64,000 nucleotides of DNA from Melitaea cinxia (lineage: Eukaryota; Arthropoda; Insecta; Lepidoptera; Nymphalidae), in the NCBI RefSeq assembly GCF_905220565.1, contig NC_059412.1:13984125-14048124 (forward strand), given 5' to 3'. Positions 1 to 12,028 of this stretch are shown piece after piece. Below the pieces are notes generated by a model. It searched no databases, was not told where the DNA came from, and saw only the letters and a program-made list of their open reading frames with translations. The position numbers and the translations under genes were made by a program. Position 1 is the first letter of the stretch. Every line of letters begins with the position of its first letter.

Positions 1-60
1 TACTACTGGTCGATGTAATTTAACTCGGTTTTTTTTTTCGTTTGCGAGCAAACATAATTA
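1..60 (+). repeat. Rep-C 3' end, cut by the window edge
   Basis: The first 60 bases match the last part of the Rep-C copies near 4.6 and 17.6 kb: a TCGATGTAATT stretch, a T-run, then the hairpin GTTTGCGAGCAAAC. The rest of the copy lies outside the window. Rep-C is a dispersed lepidopteran repeat by memory; its class is not settled by what is visible. Confidence 0.7.
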
Positions 61-523
61 GGTATCATTAACCAGTACAATTTGATCCTAATTTTAGCTA
101 CATTTGAAATCAGGGTTGACACTTTATTATACCTAAAGTTTATCTTATTTATTAAAATGTTTAGTGCAGCAAACAATTTACTTAGCAGTGCATCGCAGTG
201 TGTGCGTTCCTCTCCTGACGGTTTGTCAACAGCTAAACATATTTGCGGACGGTTAGCAAACCTCTTGTTAATATGATAGCGTGCATTATCTCAAATAGAT
301 GTTTAGATTTTAAGATGCAAAGCAATTTTGTTAATACACTCTATTTTAAACTATTTCCAATTTGAGTGATATATCTTACTGGGATACAGCACTTAGCTGC
401 TGAAGGATTTATTACTTAGTTTTTCTTTTTAAATAAATTGTATTTATCTTTTGGGTTAGAAAACGTGTCTGCGATATGTGTTATGTCTCGAATAAACGTG
501 TTCTTTTTCTTAATTATAAGACG
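61..523. other. Unrecognised AT-rich DNA
   Basis: No coding signature, RNA gene or repeat copy was recognised. The 64-codon open frame at 82-276 has no domain-like composition and is probably chance. Confidence 0.4.
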
Positions 524-527
524 TTAT

Positions 528-994
528 TGCTACGTGTTAAAAAATTGTTCGTTGGGTTAGAGAGTCACCCACAACTCCTAACACGAGACACAAGAGAGAG
601 AGTAAAAAAAATCCTACAGAATCTTAATTTTTTTTTCAAAACACACAAAATCAACTTACACTCAAGCAAAGCTTATACCATAAGAAACTACAATGACTCA
701 CCCACAATAAATTGCACTCAGATCTTAAGACGGCGAGAGAATCCAACCCAAAAAAGAAAAGAGCAAAAAAGCAAAAAAGGACCCGTAACACACGTCCTGA
801 GCCTTATATACAGCAAACCCAGTGTGTCGCGACACAACTACCCCCTCAGGTGCACCGCAACGTAATACGATACGAGGGTATTCCAAAAAATTAAATCAGT
901 CGCCTAGAAAAAGTAAATAGCAACGCTAATGCATAACTGTGCTATTATACATCAGCAGGAACGAAACTACGTGCTATTAAAAATATATGCTACA
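528..994 (-). repeat. LTR, 3' LTR of the minus-strand element
   Basis: The 467-bp terminal repeat runs from TGCTACG to GCTACA. In element orientation it is the 3' LTR, following the G-rich polypurine tract at about 995-1012. The open frame at 476-865 is a by-product of the LTR sequence and not a gene, because the same frame recurs in the other LTR. Confidence 0.92.
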
Positions 995-1772
995 ATACCC
1001 CCCCCGACAGAGAAGAATTTTGCATCTCTGGCAAAATTCTAAAAAAAACTAATGTAAGGAGAGAATCTGGTAAGCTCAGGAAGGGATTATAAAATTTAAC
1101 TCCATACTAAGAGAAAAAAAAAATTTTTTTTGATAGATTAATCATAAGAGATAATCGAATTACAAAAACACTACATATAATTTTGAATTCACTGCAACAC
1201 TGTCTTACGACCCAATCATACGTCACTAACATACAACATCCTGAAATTCAACTATCAATGTGCGTTAACCGACCTAGACAATTAACGCCCTGACACACAG
1301 AGTGACGGTCTATAAATGAGCACCACTCAGCAGCTACTTAAAATTTTTAATTTAACAATTTTTTTTTTTTTTTTTATCCATATTTAATACCGTATTCCCG
1401 ATGTAGGCTTTAGAATGTGCATAACACAATTAGAATCGAAATATATATTCCATAGAATAAAATAATATGTGGAATCGCCACCCGTTCCAGAATTAAGTTG
1501 TAACACAACAACAACAACTTATGGCGTAGGCTTTAAACAAAATAATATGAGTGGGTAGATACGTTAGAGATGCACCCAACACACACAAATTAAGTTATTG
1601 CTCAGTGGAATAACTCAAAAAAAATAAACACCAAAAGTACATTAGAGATGTACCCAACACACAACTATCATAAGTCATGTACTTGTATAAGCACAAAATA
1701 AAAAATGAGATCATCACCCGTCTCAAAAATGGAATACGTAATATAGATTTAAAACAAAAAGAAAACACAATA

Positions 1773-2174
1773 TCAATTACCCTTACTACCAGAACTTCCT
1801 GTTAACTTCAAATCTTTAATATGCCAAATCCCAAGATCTTTACCATTCATATCCTGTAATACGTATACAAGAGGAGATCTTTTACCAACAATTCGACATT
1901 TGATAAATTTAGGCGCTAATTTCTTAGAAAAGTATTTATCTTTATCACTCAAGAAGTAAGTTTTCTTATAAACAAGATCACCAACATTAAATTCCGCAGT
2001 CCTACGACGCAAATTATAACTTGAAGTATTTTTTAAATGAGCGGCATACAACCGAAATTGAACTTTATCGAAAATACTCGCCAACTGACCTAAGTTCTCC
2101 GCATAACAGTCACGAGGAGTAAAAATCATATTTTCTATACTATCAGAGTCCAAATAATGCGAACCACACGACAC
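1773..2174 (-). pseudogene. Integrase C-terminal fragment of the LTR element
   Basis: The frame encodes about 133 residues ending in a basic, hydrophobic-patterned segment containing NVGDLVYKKTYFLSD, then LAPKFIKCRIVGKRSP and a LGIWHIKDLK-like end. This is the usual layout of the carboxy-terminal (GPY/F-like) part of Gypsy integrases, which bind DNA next to the catalytic core. The zinc-binding and D,D-35-E core domains are missing upstream. The first codon of the open frame is GTG and the frame runs back to a stop at about 2211-2213, so there is no true start. It is a remnant left by internal deletion of pol. Confidence 0.8.
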
Positions 2175-2200
2175 TAACCGAAAACTAAAATTTATTATAA

Positions 2201-2434
2201 CTAAAATATATTAATAATTGATTTCACTTTTATCAAAGTGTCACTAATACCTGCCAAATCGGTTATAATATCCAACGGACTGACCAAAATCTCCTCTGAC
2301 GGTAACAATTCCGACAATTGTAATATTTGTTTACGTAAAGCTAAAACTGTGGCAGCTGGCTCCTCATTCCGAACAACCACCTCATATTCTAACTCAGCCT
2401 TAGGCAGGGATACGAATTTTATTAAGTGAGTCAT
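2201..2434 (-). pseudogene. Gag N-terminal fragment of the LTR element
   Basis: A real ATG opens a 77-residue frame with the pattern LPKAELEYEVVVRNEEPA followed by a leucine-rich helix-like stretch (VLALRKQILQLSELLPS). This resembles the start of Gag in insect Gypsy elements by memory of the family. The frame stops at a TAG only a few bases from the integrase fragment, so most of gag, all of protease and RT and the front of integrase were removed in one deletion. The product would lack capsid and nucleocapsid domains. Confidence 0.6.
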
Positions 2435-2998
2435 CGTAGCACAATAATAAAATTTAAACGAAACAAAAAGTACAAAAAAAAGTTCGATTTAAATTAATGT
2501 TAAAATGTAACAAAGAAGTACAAAGTAAGCAAAAATATTCGTTAATAGAGGGTAGTCAAAAAAATTTAGTTACGGCAAAAATTATTGAGCAAGAAATAAT
2601 TAATACAAAAAGTAGGTAACTGAAAATTTTTAGCAAGGAACGATTAACAATGCAAAAACGGTGACTACGCTCGGACAAATCTTTTAAGTTCAAATAAAAA
2701 CTTTTAAATATTAACTTTAAATTTTAAACATACTAATATAAATACACAACCTAAACGAAACAGTAATCAAATTTAATTAATAAAAATGAAAAGTAATAAT
2801 TTAACACAATTCACAAAACACAAAACACACAAAGACACAAGGACAAGACCCTTTCCATACCCAGAGAAAACCACTTGCCAGGAATAAGAAAAAAAAAAAA
2901 ATGAGTGCCAATGCGATACCCTACAAAATAAAATAATTAAAATAATTCACCGACAAACAAATAATTTTAAATATTAGAGAATTTACGCTGGGCGCCAG

Positions 2999-3465
2999 TG
3001 CTACGTGTTAAAAAATTGTTCGTTGGGTTAGAGAGTCACCCACAACTCCTAACACGAGACACAAGAGAGAGAGTAAAAAAAATCCTACAGAATCTTAATT
3101 TTTTTTTCAAAACACACAAAATCAACTTACACTCAAGCAAAGCTTATACCATAAGAAACTACAATGACTCACCCACAATAAATTGCACTCAGATCTTAAG
3201 ACGGCGAGAGAATCCAACCCAAAAAAGAAAAGAGCAAAAAAGCAAAAAAGGACCCGTAACACACGTCCTGAGCCTTATATACAGCAAACCCAGTGTGTCG
3301 CGACACAACTACCCCCTCAGGTGCACCGCAACGTAATACGATACGAGGGTATTCCAAAAAATTAAATCAGTCGCCTAGAAAAAGTAAATAGCAACGCTAA
3401 TGCATAACTGTGCTATTATACATCAGCAGGAACGAAACTACGTGCTATTAAAAATATATGCTACA
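2999..3465 (-). repeat. LTR, 5' LTR of the minus-strand element
   Basis: This is the second 467-bp copy and reads the same as 528-994 throughout. It is immediately followed, in element orientation, by the primer-binding-site-like stretch at 2985-2998. A transcript would start here and run toward lower coordinates. Confidence 0.92.
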
Positions 3466-3597
3466 TTATGTGAGTTATTTTTATGTAATATCAGATTTCA
3501 TGACTATAACTACTATATTAACATAATTGTATAACTTTCATTAAATAATAATTATTATAAACTACGAGCTCATTGCTGTCTTACTCAATTAAGTTCC

Positions 3598-3775
3598 ATA
3601 AGATAGTCAAAATCAAAATCAAAATAAAAATAAAAACCAGCTTTATTCAAATAGGCTCCAAGAGCACTACCGAATCGTCATTTTACAAATTAAAACTTTA
3701 AAAATCAATTATTATATTTGTAAAAGTAAAGCTACCACCGATTCGGAAAGTAGATTCTGCAGTCTGTGCGCAAGT
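3598..3775 (-). mobile_element. 5'-truncated LINE, 3' UTR fragment
   Basis: Contains, in reverse, a segment I recognise from lepidopteran non-LTR 3' ends: a CCGAATCGGTGGTAGC-type block, then an AT-rich stretch, then GAGCCTATTTGAATAAA and an A-rich (AAATC/AAAT) tail at 3600-3640. Only the 3' UTR is present; no reverse transcriptase codons remain. The family name is not assigned. Confidence 0.5.
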
Positions 3776-4255
3776 TTGTGCATTATGTCTTAAAGCCTTA
3801 TTTTATACACCATTCGGTATATTTAATATAAAAAAATACATGTATTCTGCATTACATAGATTTAAACATACATATATTTATTACTTCAGTTGCTGCTCCA
3901 GATTTTAAGCAAGAATTTTTCCAGATATACCATACTCTACTTAAATAAAACCGGAAATTATCCAGTGTGTGTAAGCGTTACACAAACTGGATTTATTTTC
4001 AAAATAATATCCCATATAGCCATTCCAATAGCTACGCTAGCTAATAATAATTTCGTCCCACTGGAATATTCCATCAATCACAATTTACACCGGATCACGT
4101 CAACACAAAACATTGCTCGCGGTAGAATAACAAACGGGCTTGAAACACATACAAACAGATGCAAATACCATCCATTTAATATTTGATCGATTAATAATAT
4201 ATATTATTTGAAAGGCTAATGATTAACATGTTTAATTAATTCTACTGTTATTTTT
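3776..4255. other. Unrecognised AT-rich DNA
   Basis: A 30-bp scrap near 3893-3922 resembles the 5' part of Rep-A in reverse. The 98-codon frame at 3890-4186 shows no family signature. Confidence 0.35.
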
Positions 4256-4678
4256 AACCGACTTCGAAGGAGGATGTTCTCAATTCGACTGTATTTTTTA
4301 TGTAGTTTTACCTCAGAACTGAGTGGAATCGAATGCGATGATTTTTTTTAAATCGAAAGGCGATGCTTGTGATGTGGTCTCATTTAAATTTAATCGAGAT
4401 GTAACAAGTATTTTTGAGTTGTATCTAATAATGCGTATTTACTTGACTATTTTTTCGCCGATCTACATTTTATATACCTCATCAATTTTTACTAAGTGTA
4501 CCGATTTTGATGATTATGATTTTAATCCAAAACGGATGCTTGTTTTGTGGTCCCATTTAAATTTGACCGAAATCTAATGATAACCCGTATTTACTTGAGC
4601 ATTTTTCGTCTACTTATTTTGTATTTTATCGATGTAATTGAAATCGGTCGTGTTTTCGTTTGCGAGCAAACACAATTA
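4256..4678 (+). repeat. Rep-C copy
   Basis: Begins AACCGACTTCGAAGGAGG, carries two imperfect internal blocks (a CGATTTTGATGATT-like motif and a GATGCTTGTGATGTGGTC-like motif repeated once), and ends with the hairpin GTTTGCGAGCAAAC and CACAATTA. Other copies lie at 1-60, 17411-17696, 42923-43326 (minus) and 48672-48938 (minus). Helitron-like or other non-coding status cannot be decided here. Confidence 0.7.
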
Positions 4679-4875
4679 TGAACAAAGTGAAGACGTGCTG
4701 ACTACGACTAAAATTTTATGACGCCCGAAGGCAAAAAGCCAAAGGCGTTTGCAAGAGTGCCTTAATATCGAGAAATTAAAATGACCAACATAAAAAATGG
4801 TAAACATCCCGTTTTACACAAATATTTATTGTAAGGGATCATGAAAGTCTTAAAGTTACTGTTATAGCTTGTAAA

Positions 4876-4996
4876 TTCTGTAATATCCCACTGCTAGGCA
4901 TAGGCCTTCTTCCCCATGTAGAAGAAGGATCAGAGCTTAATCTAACACGCTGCTCCAATGCGGGTGGATTATATTCCCTACTATAAGTAACGATTG
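4876..4996 (-). repeat. SINE-1 3' fragment
   Basis: On the minus strand this matches the 3' half of SINE-1: the CGCATTGGAGCAGCGTG block, the TTCTACATGGGGAAGAAGG block, and the end GTGGGATATTACAG. The tRNA-like head is absent. Confidence 0.7.
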
Positions 4997-5002
4997 ATAT
5001 TT

Positions 5003-5277
5003 AACTGAGGTAGGGCACAGCAGGAATTTCTTGCTCAAAATATGGAGCAGCCCGACTGGGGTAGTACCTCGACCTTACAGAAGATCACAGCTAAATAATA
5101 CTGCTTTCAAGCAGTATTGTGTTCCTGTTGGTGAGTAAGGTGACCAGAGCTCCTGGGGATTGGGTCGGCAACGCGCTTGCGATGCTTGGTATTGCAGGCG
5201 TCTATAAGCTACGGTAATCGCTTACCATCAGGTGAGCCGTAAGCTTGTTTGTCGAACTAGTGATATGAAAAAAAAAA
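5003..5277 (+). repeat. Rep-A copy
   Basis: Nearly complete copy from ACTGAGGTAGGGCACAGCAG to the end GTCGAACTAGTGATATG plus an A-run. The conserved interior has GAGCAGCCCGACTGGGG, GACCTTACAGAAGATCACAG and GTTGGTGAGTAAGGTGACC. The A-rich 3' end suggests a retrotransposed sequence (SINE or LINE 3' UTR); no tRNA-like boxes are seen. Confidence 0.8.
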
Positions 5278-7617
5278 CCGGTGTACGTGATAACAATCTT
5301 GTTATCATCAAAGCATAGTGGATAGAATTTAACCAACTACGCTACATAGGTGGATAAATATATCTCATAATTTCTTAAAAAAAAAGTGTTAGTCCTTGAA
5401 GTGACACAATCATTGGCACCAATTTACGCTCATTATCCATCTCGGCCGAATTAGAAAAGTCGTTGAAATTCAAAATGAACAAAAGAAACCTAACAATTAA
5501 TTTTAAGGCACACCTTTCCTTACAGAAACATACGAAGTAAACACAGCGTTTTAAGAAAACAATAAATTAAATCTGTTACAGTATTTTCAAGTACATCTGC
5601 ATTTTCTGCTGACTGACCGCCAACGGCCATTCAAAGAAGCTAGTTAGTAACATACCCCATATGTATAAGAGAGGTTTGAGTGCATTTCTCAGGAACAAAT
5701 ACAGTGCCAGTAGCTAAGACTTTAATGGAGTTTAAGAACTAGTCTAGAAGCTTCGGTTAGGCGTTTTAGAATGTAAATAATTCATGGAGGAGACGGGTAG
5801 ATTCCGCCTCTATTCTTAGACTTGTTGAAATACCATTCTAGGATACATACTTGAAATTACACCATTTTAATACCTTGTATCTTGTATGACGATAATAGAT
5901 CAATATATAATTAAAATACTCCGCTAGTAAGTGAAATATAAAATTATATATGTTAATAAAATATTGTTTTAAATATATCTGAAGATACTTAGCGGATCAC
6001 TTCATTACTAGAGGAGTAACGATGGTTAGCAGGTGTTTGTGATAACAATCGGGACCGAAGGAAGGTCTAAAGTAATATCTAATAAAATCCTAAAATGAAA
6101 CTTTTACTCGACTATACCAGAAGGTTAGTCAGGTATATATTGAAAAATCTTTCGACATTTTACAAAACATAAAAGCGAAATAAAAGTATAATAAACTAAG
6201 AATTTATATCTATAACTAAGTCTTGATGGTCATTACACTATAATAGACATAATACTTATAATACGTTTCGTAATATGCGAATATTTATTCACACAAAACT
6301 TGTCTTGCAAAACAAAAGTTCATTAAATAGCAATTTATTTCTTGTCACTACAGAAGTGTCTCGACTTTCATAACTTCTTATAAACTGTTTCGTAAACAAG
6401 GAACTGTATGTCGCTGAGAGCTAAGTATGTACGCTAACATTATACATACCAATGCAACACAGGGCTTGGACATAAGAAAAAGCGATTTTATAAATCATTC
6501 GTTAGTATTTCAAAATGTTTTGTATAATACTACTGCAGGTGTTATTAAATTATTAATTTACCTTAATCTATTCGAGTAGAATTGAACTGAATCATCCGAC
6601 ATCATTCCATTACTGAGCAAATGCCTCTTTCTTAATGTAGAAGAAAGGTCCTTGTTTACCACTATGTCTATGATAACAACCGAGGTCACGCTTTACGTGT
6701 GAGGAACGGATTGAGACCCACATAGAACTACACCCAGACTTTTTGGATATCTAGAAACAGCTAAACTTGTACCTATTAATTTGTACATATTAAAAAAAGG
6801 TACAAATTATATAATTTACTTGTAGTTTACAATCCATCTACTAGAAACTGTATTAAGTTTACTTCTACCATTACTGGTGTCAAGTGCAAATAACACACAA
6901 TTATAATTTTATTATTCATTGTACATAGACAAAAAACCCAGTGCTATTTAAAATGGCCGTTCTGTAGGTCGATTAGGAAGGCTTCGTTTAGCAGTAGACT
7001 TCAAATGACTGTTATGCTGATGGTGATGACGATTTTTCAGTGTTTTGACTTGTTGACAATTGAACTCGATAAGCACTCCGAATTCTTGCCTTGATATGAA
7101 AAAGCCGAAAAATTAGTTTTTTTTTTTAAATTCCACTAATCCTAATAATACAGAGGCGATGCCGATTTTTTAAAATTTAAAATGAAGTATTAGCGTAATC
7201 TGCTACTGCTCTAATACTTAACGACAGACGTAATAAAATTATCTTAATGTTATCATAACTTATAACACAAAATATATACTTATTACAGCCTTACAAAATG
7301 TCTCTCGACTACGACAAACCCTTTCCCCAAACTGCAAAACAGAAACGAAAGTCAGACATTCCTGTCCTCGCTATTATCTTTGTCTAGTAGTCTAAATAAA
7401 TTTGTCTGAACATTGTACCTCATCAACTACACTTATGGCTGGCTGAATAATTGAACTTACTAAGCGATGCTTAAGTTACGCGGACCTGCAACTTATGTGT
7501 CTTGACAATTAACAACTTTCAAGCGTGGATACATTTAAACCGAAAAATGGAAGTAACTTAATTCTCTTGCATATACGTTTCCGCATTGTAGTTTTATAAA
7601 CACCATTTGTATACACC
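5278..7617. other. Unrecognised AT-rich DNA
   Basis: No gene or RNA signature found. A blurred SINE-1-like scrap (TCTTTCTTAATGTAGAAGAAAGG) around 6600-6660 is too degenerate to call. Confidence 0.4.
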
Positions 7618-7951
7618 GAACAACAATTTTATTATTGTTCGGAGCAGTTATATATTATACGGTTGCGGGTTCGATCCCCGCACATGACAAACATTTGTAT
7701 TGGCCATACAGGTATTTGCCATGGTCTGGGTGTTTGTGCAGTCCTTGTGGGTCTCCCCACCGGAGAGCACGTTAAGCCGTAGGTTATTATCATGTACACC
7801 TGATAGCGATCGTTACTCATGGTAAGGAATATATCCGCCAACCCGCATTGGAGCAGCGTGGTGGATTAAGCTCTGATTCTTCTCCTACATGGGGAAAGAG
7901 GCCTATGTCCAGTAGTGGGATATTACAGGCTGAAGCGAACAATAATTTTAT
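7618..7951 (+). mobile_element. SINE-1 copy with missing A box, target duplication present
   Basis: The element (7633-7936) keeps the B box GGTTCGATCCC at about 7668-7678 and the RTE-like tail GAGGCCTATGTCCAGTAGTGG, but the A-box half of the tRNA head is replaced by AT-rich sequence. It is flanked by 15-bp near-identical repeats, GAACAACAATTTTAT (7618-7632) and GAACAATAATTTTAT (7937-7951), one mismatch apart. That fits target-primed insertion of an already altered or 5'-variant RNA. Confidence 0.85.
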
Positions 7952-8518
7952 ATAGAAACTATGCTTGTAAATCTGATTAGCTAAAACGATGTATCTTTTA
8001 ATTATTATTTTTCGAATAGTATTAAAATATTATAATCGCCAAAAATGGCTTAGTGATGAAAACGCTGCCACCTACCTGCCACCAATGGGCCCGTCATAAA
8101 ATATTGCAAAACTAAATGTTCCAAATCAACGATCTAATAACATGGATCAATAATAAGTGATGTCAATTAACCCATTAAACGTAACTCCACATTTTGATGA
8201 TACTTAATTTACCAAAATTGGTTAAAACTGCCTCTATTATGCTAACGTAAATTATATCTTCATTAAAGCTAACAGTTTTAGATTACACAATAAATATTGT
8301 TAAATTACTGCCAATAATTGTAGGAAATTAAATTGCCACACCAGATTTGAAAACCAGCAATATTCAAATATAAATACTTGATGAAAGACCTATAAAAAAG
8401 AAACTTGGAAACGCTGTGTGGAATCTTTTATAGCTGCTTAATTAACGACTACTACCACAAAAGTATTTCAACTTTCATTCGCTTTTCATAAGGTGCCGAA
8501 AATGGTGAAAATGTTTGT
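7952..8518. other. Unrecognised DNA
   Basis: No coding or repeat signature recognised. Confidence 0.35.
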
Positions 8519-8806
8519 AACTGAGGTAGGGCACAGCAGGAATTTCCTGCTCAAAATATGGAGCAGCCCGCCTGGGGTAGTACCTCGACCTTACAGAAGA
8601 CCACAGCTAAATAATACTGTTTTCAACCAGTATTGTGTTCCTGTTGGTGAGTAAGGTGACCAGAGCTCCTGGGGGGGATTGGGGATTAGGTCGGCAACGC
8701 GCTTGCGATGCTTCTGGTGTTGCAGGTGTCTATAAGCTACGGTAATCGCTTACCATCAGGTGAGCCGTACGCTTGTTTGCCGATCTAGTGACATAAAAAA
8801 AAAAAT
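8519..8806 (+). repeat. Rep-A copy
   Basis: Full-length copy from ACTGAGGTAGGGCACAGCAG to GCCGATCTAGTGACAT plus an A-run of about 11. It has a G-run expansion (CCTGGGGGGGATTGGGG) at about 8670. Confidence 0.82.
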
Positions 8807-11056
8807 GAAAGTAATCTTTTACAAAAAACGAACCTGTCATTCTTTGTTACAATTTTTTTTTTTAGTACTGGAAGAATTTCTTAAAAATTTGCTAAATGGA
8901 TCGTAACATAATGAAAAGCTTTCGTGTAGTTACACGTGAGTAAAATTGAAATCGGTTAAATCACAACACAAAATACAAATGTCGAGTTGCCATACCTCTG
9001 AACCAGCTAAAAGACAAAGTATATTGAGACATTCTTGAAAACAAATTCCTTTAATCCATTTAACCAACCTGTACTCGTTTTTCTCTCAAACATCTCCTCA
9101 ACTTCTTGCAAAGTAATACCTCTATGGCTTCTCTGGTGTCAATGGACGGCAGTGATCACTTAACCTCAGATGACCCGCTTTTACATTTGCAGACAATCAC
9201 AGTATGAAGTATATCTAGAATATTTAATACGTGAGACAAGAATTGTCAATAACCTGTTTAATAATTTAGAAGTCAAGTATCTGTCTGCAGTAATCCTGAA
9301 CACAGGGTTTACGCTACGGAGCCGCGAGTTTGCTTTGATGTAATTTCATCAAATGTCGTCTTATATTGCACCTGCAAGTTGCAATTCAACGCCCGAGGAA
9401 TTCCGATTTAGACTATATCCTGGAAAATGGGCCATAAGTACCGAATATTGCCTTGAGCTATCTTTATGTACCATAAAATGTTGAAATGTTTTTACTATCT
9501 ATTGTGGATTTCTGGGATCCATGTTTTTTGTTACGTGCTAGCGGTTTGGTGATTTCACGCAAAATGATATTTAAAAAACCATTTTATACCCCATGGGTTG
9601 TTATAAAGGGGATTATGTCGTTTTGTGGTGAGCGTCACGATTTAAAGAAAAGTATAAAATGCGAATGATAATAAAACGTAGCTTGATGGCGAAAATAAAT
9701 CAACATTTTTATCTATCAGACACCTACTTTTATAAATCAGTTATCTTTATCAGGAACCAGTGATAGACTTTAAGTCCAACATTTAGCAATTCCTTAATAA
9801 CACTCCCTAATCTAACATGTGGTAAAATGTATATGGATAACACCCTTATATTTGAATAAAGACCAATTTTAAAACTGAGCAAGGTCATAGCAAGGTCATA
9901 GTAAAAATTTACTTCAAATACCTTTATTAAGTATGAAGAAAATTTGAAGTCTCCAATAAAGAAAAAAAAATACGAACCGTACGGCTGATGAGACTTAAAA
10001 ATTAATACGTTAGAAACTTTTAATGATTTTTATTAATATATTCTTTTATAGCATAAGACATGCGTGTAATATACGAAGGGTCGTCATGCTCTTTAATAGT
10101 TCGAGCCATTTTTCCGCTATTAAAAACGTAGTTAAAAGGAATGCAAAAATAGGATAAAGATTTTTTTTATAGAAATTATATTTTTTGAAAACATAGAAAG
10201 TACAAAATATATGTATTGATTTCAAATATTAAAAATTAAACACACTTATTTTGCTTCTATTGATAATTCACTAAAGTTTTGAGAATAATTAGTGTCAGCA
10301 CTTCTTAGTAATTCGTTCAGATGGTAGTTTGTTAATACCGATAGGTGTTTGGATTTAACGAATTTTAGAGTGAAATAAAATTAATTAACATAAGCTATTT
10401 GTTGCGAATATTAAAAAACATACAGAACGATAGTATTTTTTAAAATATAGTTGTCGAAAAATGAAAAGGGAACTCGGGTACATCAATGGGTGTCGACCCA
10501 CAAAAAATCCTTCAAAGAACCGTATGTGGCTCGCGAACCGCGGGTTGTTTACCCCTGTAATATACTCATTCAACTTTCTCCTGCAACACTAACTAGTATT
10601 TAGATATTCTATCAATATATAAGTCACTTGAATCTCTTATCTTAGGAATAGAAATAAATGAAATATAGTAATGTACGATACAATATAATCGACAATTTCT
10701 TAGTAACGATTTAAGGAAATAAAAATTATACAGAAGAAGATTTAAGACTAGATTCATCCAGTTTTAAGAATCGTTAATATTTTTTATCCTTTCGCTGCGG
10801 AGATAAAATTAATGAGCCACAGTTGGTGGCCTTTTTGTTTTCTTTACAAAATTAGCTTTATCTTATTTCTCTAAAATGTTGAGTTTTCGGTGCGAGTACT
10901 TTTAGTCTTCTTAATAAATATAATAGATTGAAAATTTGTAACGAATTTTGTATCGGCCCAATTTTTTTCTTACCAATTAGCTGATGTCTTTGAGAAGATA
11001 ATCCAATTATATTTTCTTTTAAATATTGGAATTATAGAGATATACATAATTACATA
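8807..11056. other. Unrecognised AT-rich DNA
   Basis: No gene, RNA or dispersed repeat could be supported over these 2.2 kb. Short open frames at 9486-9668 and 10385-10573 lack recognisable domains. Confidence 0.4.
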
Positions 11057-11240
11057 CTAGCTCTGCTCCACGGCTTCACTCCCGTTATTTCCAATGTACG
11101 TGTTGTTCTGGACCTCTAGCTATCTGCATACCAAATTTAAATACAACCAATAGTTTTCCTTGCTTGGAGGATTAACTAACATCCACACCCATCTATCCTT
11201 CCACTTTCACAGACTTTTGCATTTATAATACCTATTACTA
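11057..11240 (-). mobile_element. Degenerate Helitron-like fragment
   Basis: Starts ACTAGCTCTGCTCCACGGCT, which in reverse resembles the GC-rich hairpin and CTAG end seen in the other short Helitrons here. The 5' TC end was not found. Weak call. Confidence 0.35.
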
Positions 11241-11849
11241 GGATATAGTATAGGATAAAAGGTCGTTACTAAATCCTCAAAACGAGGGACCAAAATAATT
11301 TTACTATCATTCAAATGAAATTAACACCAACAAAGATACGGGGTAAGCTAGTAAGAAATATGTTTAGAGGGTTGATATCCCAAAGTGTTTGGGCTGATGT
11401 CATGGTGCATTTATCCTACTTAATTATGTACGATACTGAGGGTAGACAACTATTACCGTACCCTAGCATCTCAACCGATAATGGTACTTACGGCATAAGA
11501 AATAAGGGTTGTAGCTATCAAATTTCGTCTGTCCCTTTGATTCTTGATCCAAGATATTTTTGGTCTGTCTCGTCTTAAGCAATACGTACGTGTTGGGTAT
11601 TAAGGCATCACTTTGGAAGGAAATTATTATCAACGAGGCCGTTTACAAATTTAACCCATTGGAGCAATTAATAGCTGTTATATTGACAGGTTTTGAGTTC
11701 GGAAAATTGTTGGCGAACGGGTTTAACTGAGATTAATGTATCGATTTCGTTAACACGTAGCTTATTGATTTATTTTGAATACAATGTTGTAATTTTATAC
11801 GGATTAAGAAATAAAATGATTCTGTATTCTGTATAGGTAGGTATATTTG
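11241..11849. other. Unrecognised DNA
   Basis: An 87-codon open frame lies at 11315-11578 on the plus strand. It begins with ATG and has mixed composition but matches no family I know, and is probably chance. Confidence 0.3.
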
Positions 11850-12028
11850 TCCAGCTGTGCTTCGGAGTTTCATACGGGTTAATATGTGAAAAAAATAGCC
11901 AATAGCCTTCCTCGGTAAGGGCTATCCAACACTAAAATAATTTTGCAATTCGAACTAATATTGAGCTAGCGTATTTAACGCGCTTAAGCAAAGAAACAAA
12001 CTTCTCAGCTTTATTACATTAGTATAGA
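11850..12028 (-). mobile_element. Hel-c short Helitron (3' end decayed)
   Basis: On the minus strand the copy starts TCTATACTAATG, then shares the AAGCTGAGAAG and GCGCGTTAAATAC blocks and the GGCTATT block with the copy at 60237-60430. The CTAG terminus has mutated (CAGCTGG). Confidence 0.6.

Larger units (their letters stand above)
524..3469 (-). mobile_element. Young, internally deleted Gypsy-type LTR retrotransposon
   Basis: Two 467-bp direct repeats (528-994 and 2999-3465) begin TGCTACG and end GCTACA and are flanked by the 4-bp duplication TTAT (524-527 and 3466-3469). Polarity is minus: next to the right-hand LTR is a primer-binding-site-like stretch reading CTGGCGCCCAGCGT on the minus strand (2985-2998), and next to the left-hand LTR a G-run reads as a polypurine tract (about 995-1012). 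Between them are only about 2 kb holding a Gag amino-terminal piece and an integrase carboxy-terminal piece. Protease, reverse transcriptase and RNase H are absent, so this copy is non-autonomous. I read the two LTRs as identical, which means a very recent insertion. The Gypsy assignment rests on the integrase tail and the TG...CA LTR structure. Confidence 0.92.

Noticed and set aside
476..894. Two overlapping open frames, repeated at 2998-3365
   Set aside because: They lie inside the LTR copies and recur because the LTRs repeat; no domain and strongly low-complexity. They are not genes.
6590..6700. SINE-1 remnant
   Set aside because: Only one short block resembles the family; insufficient to call.
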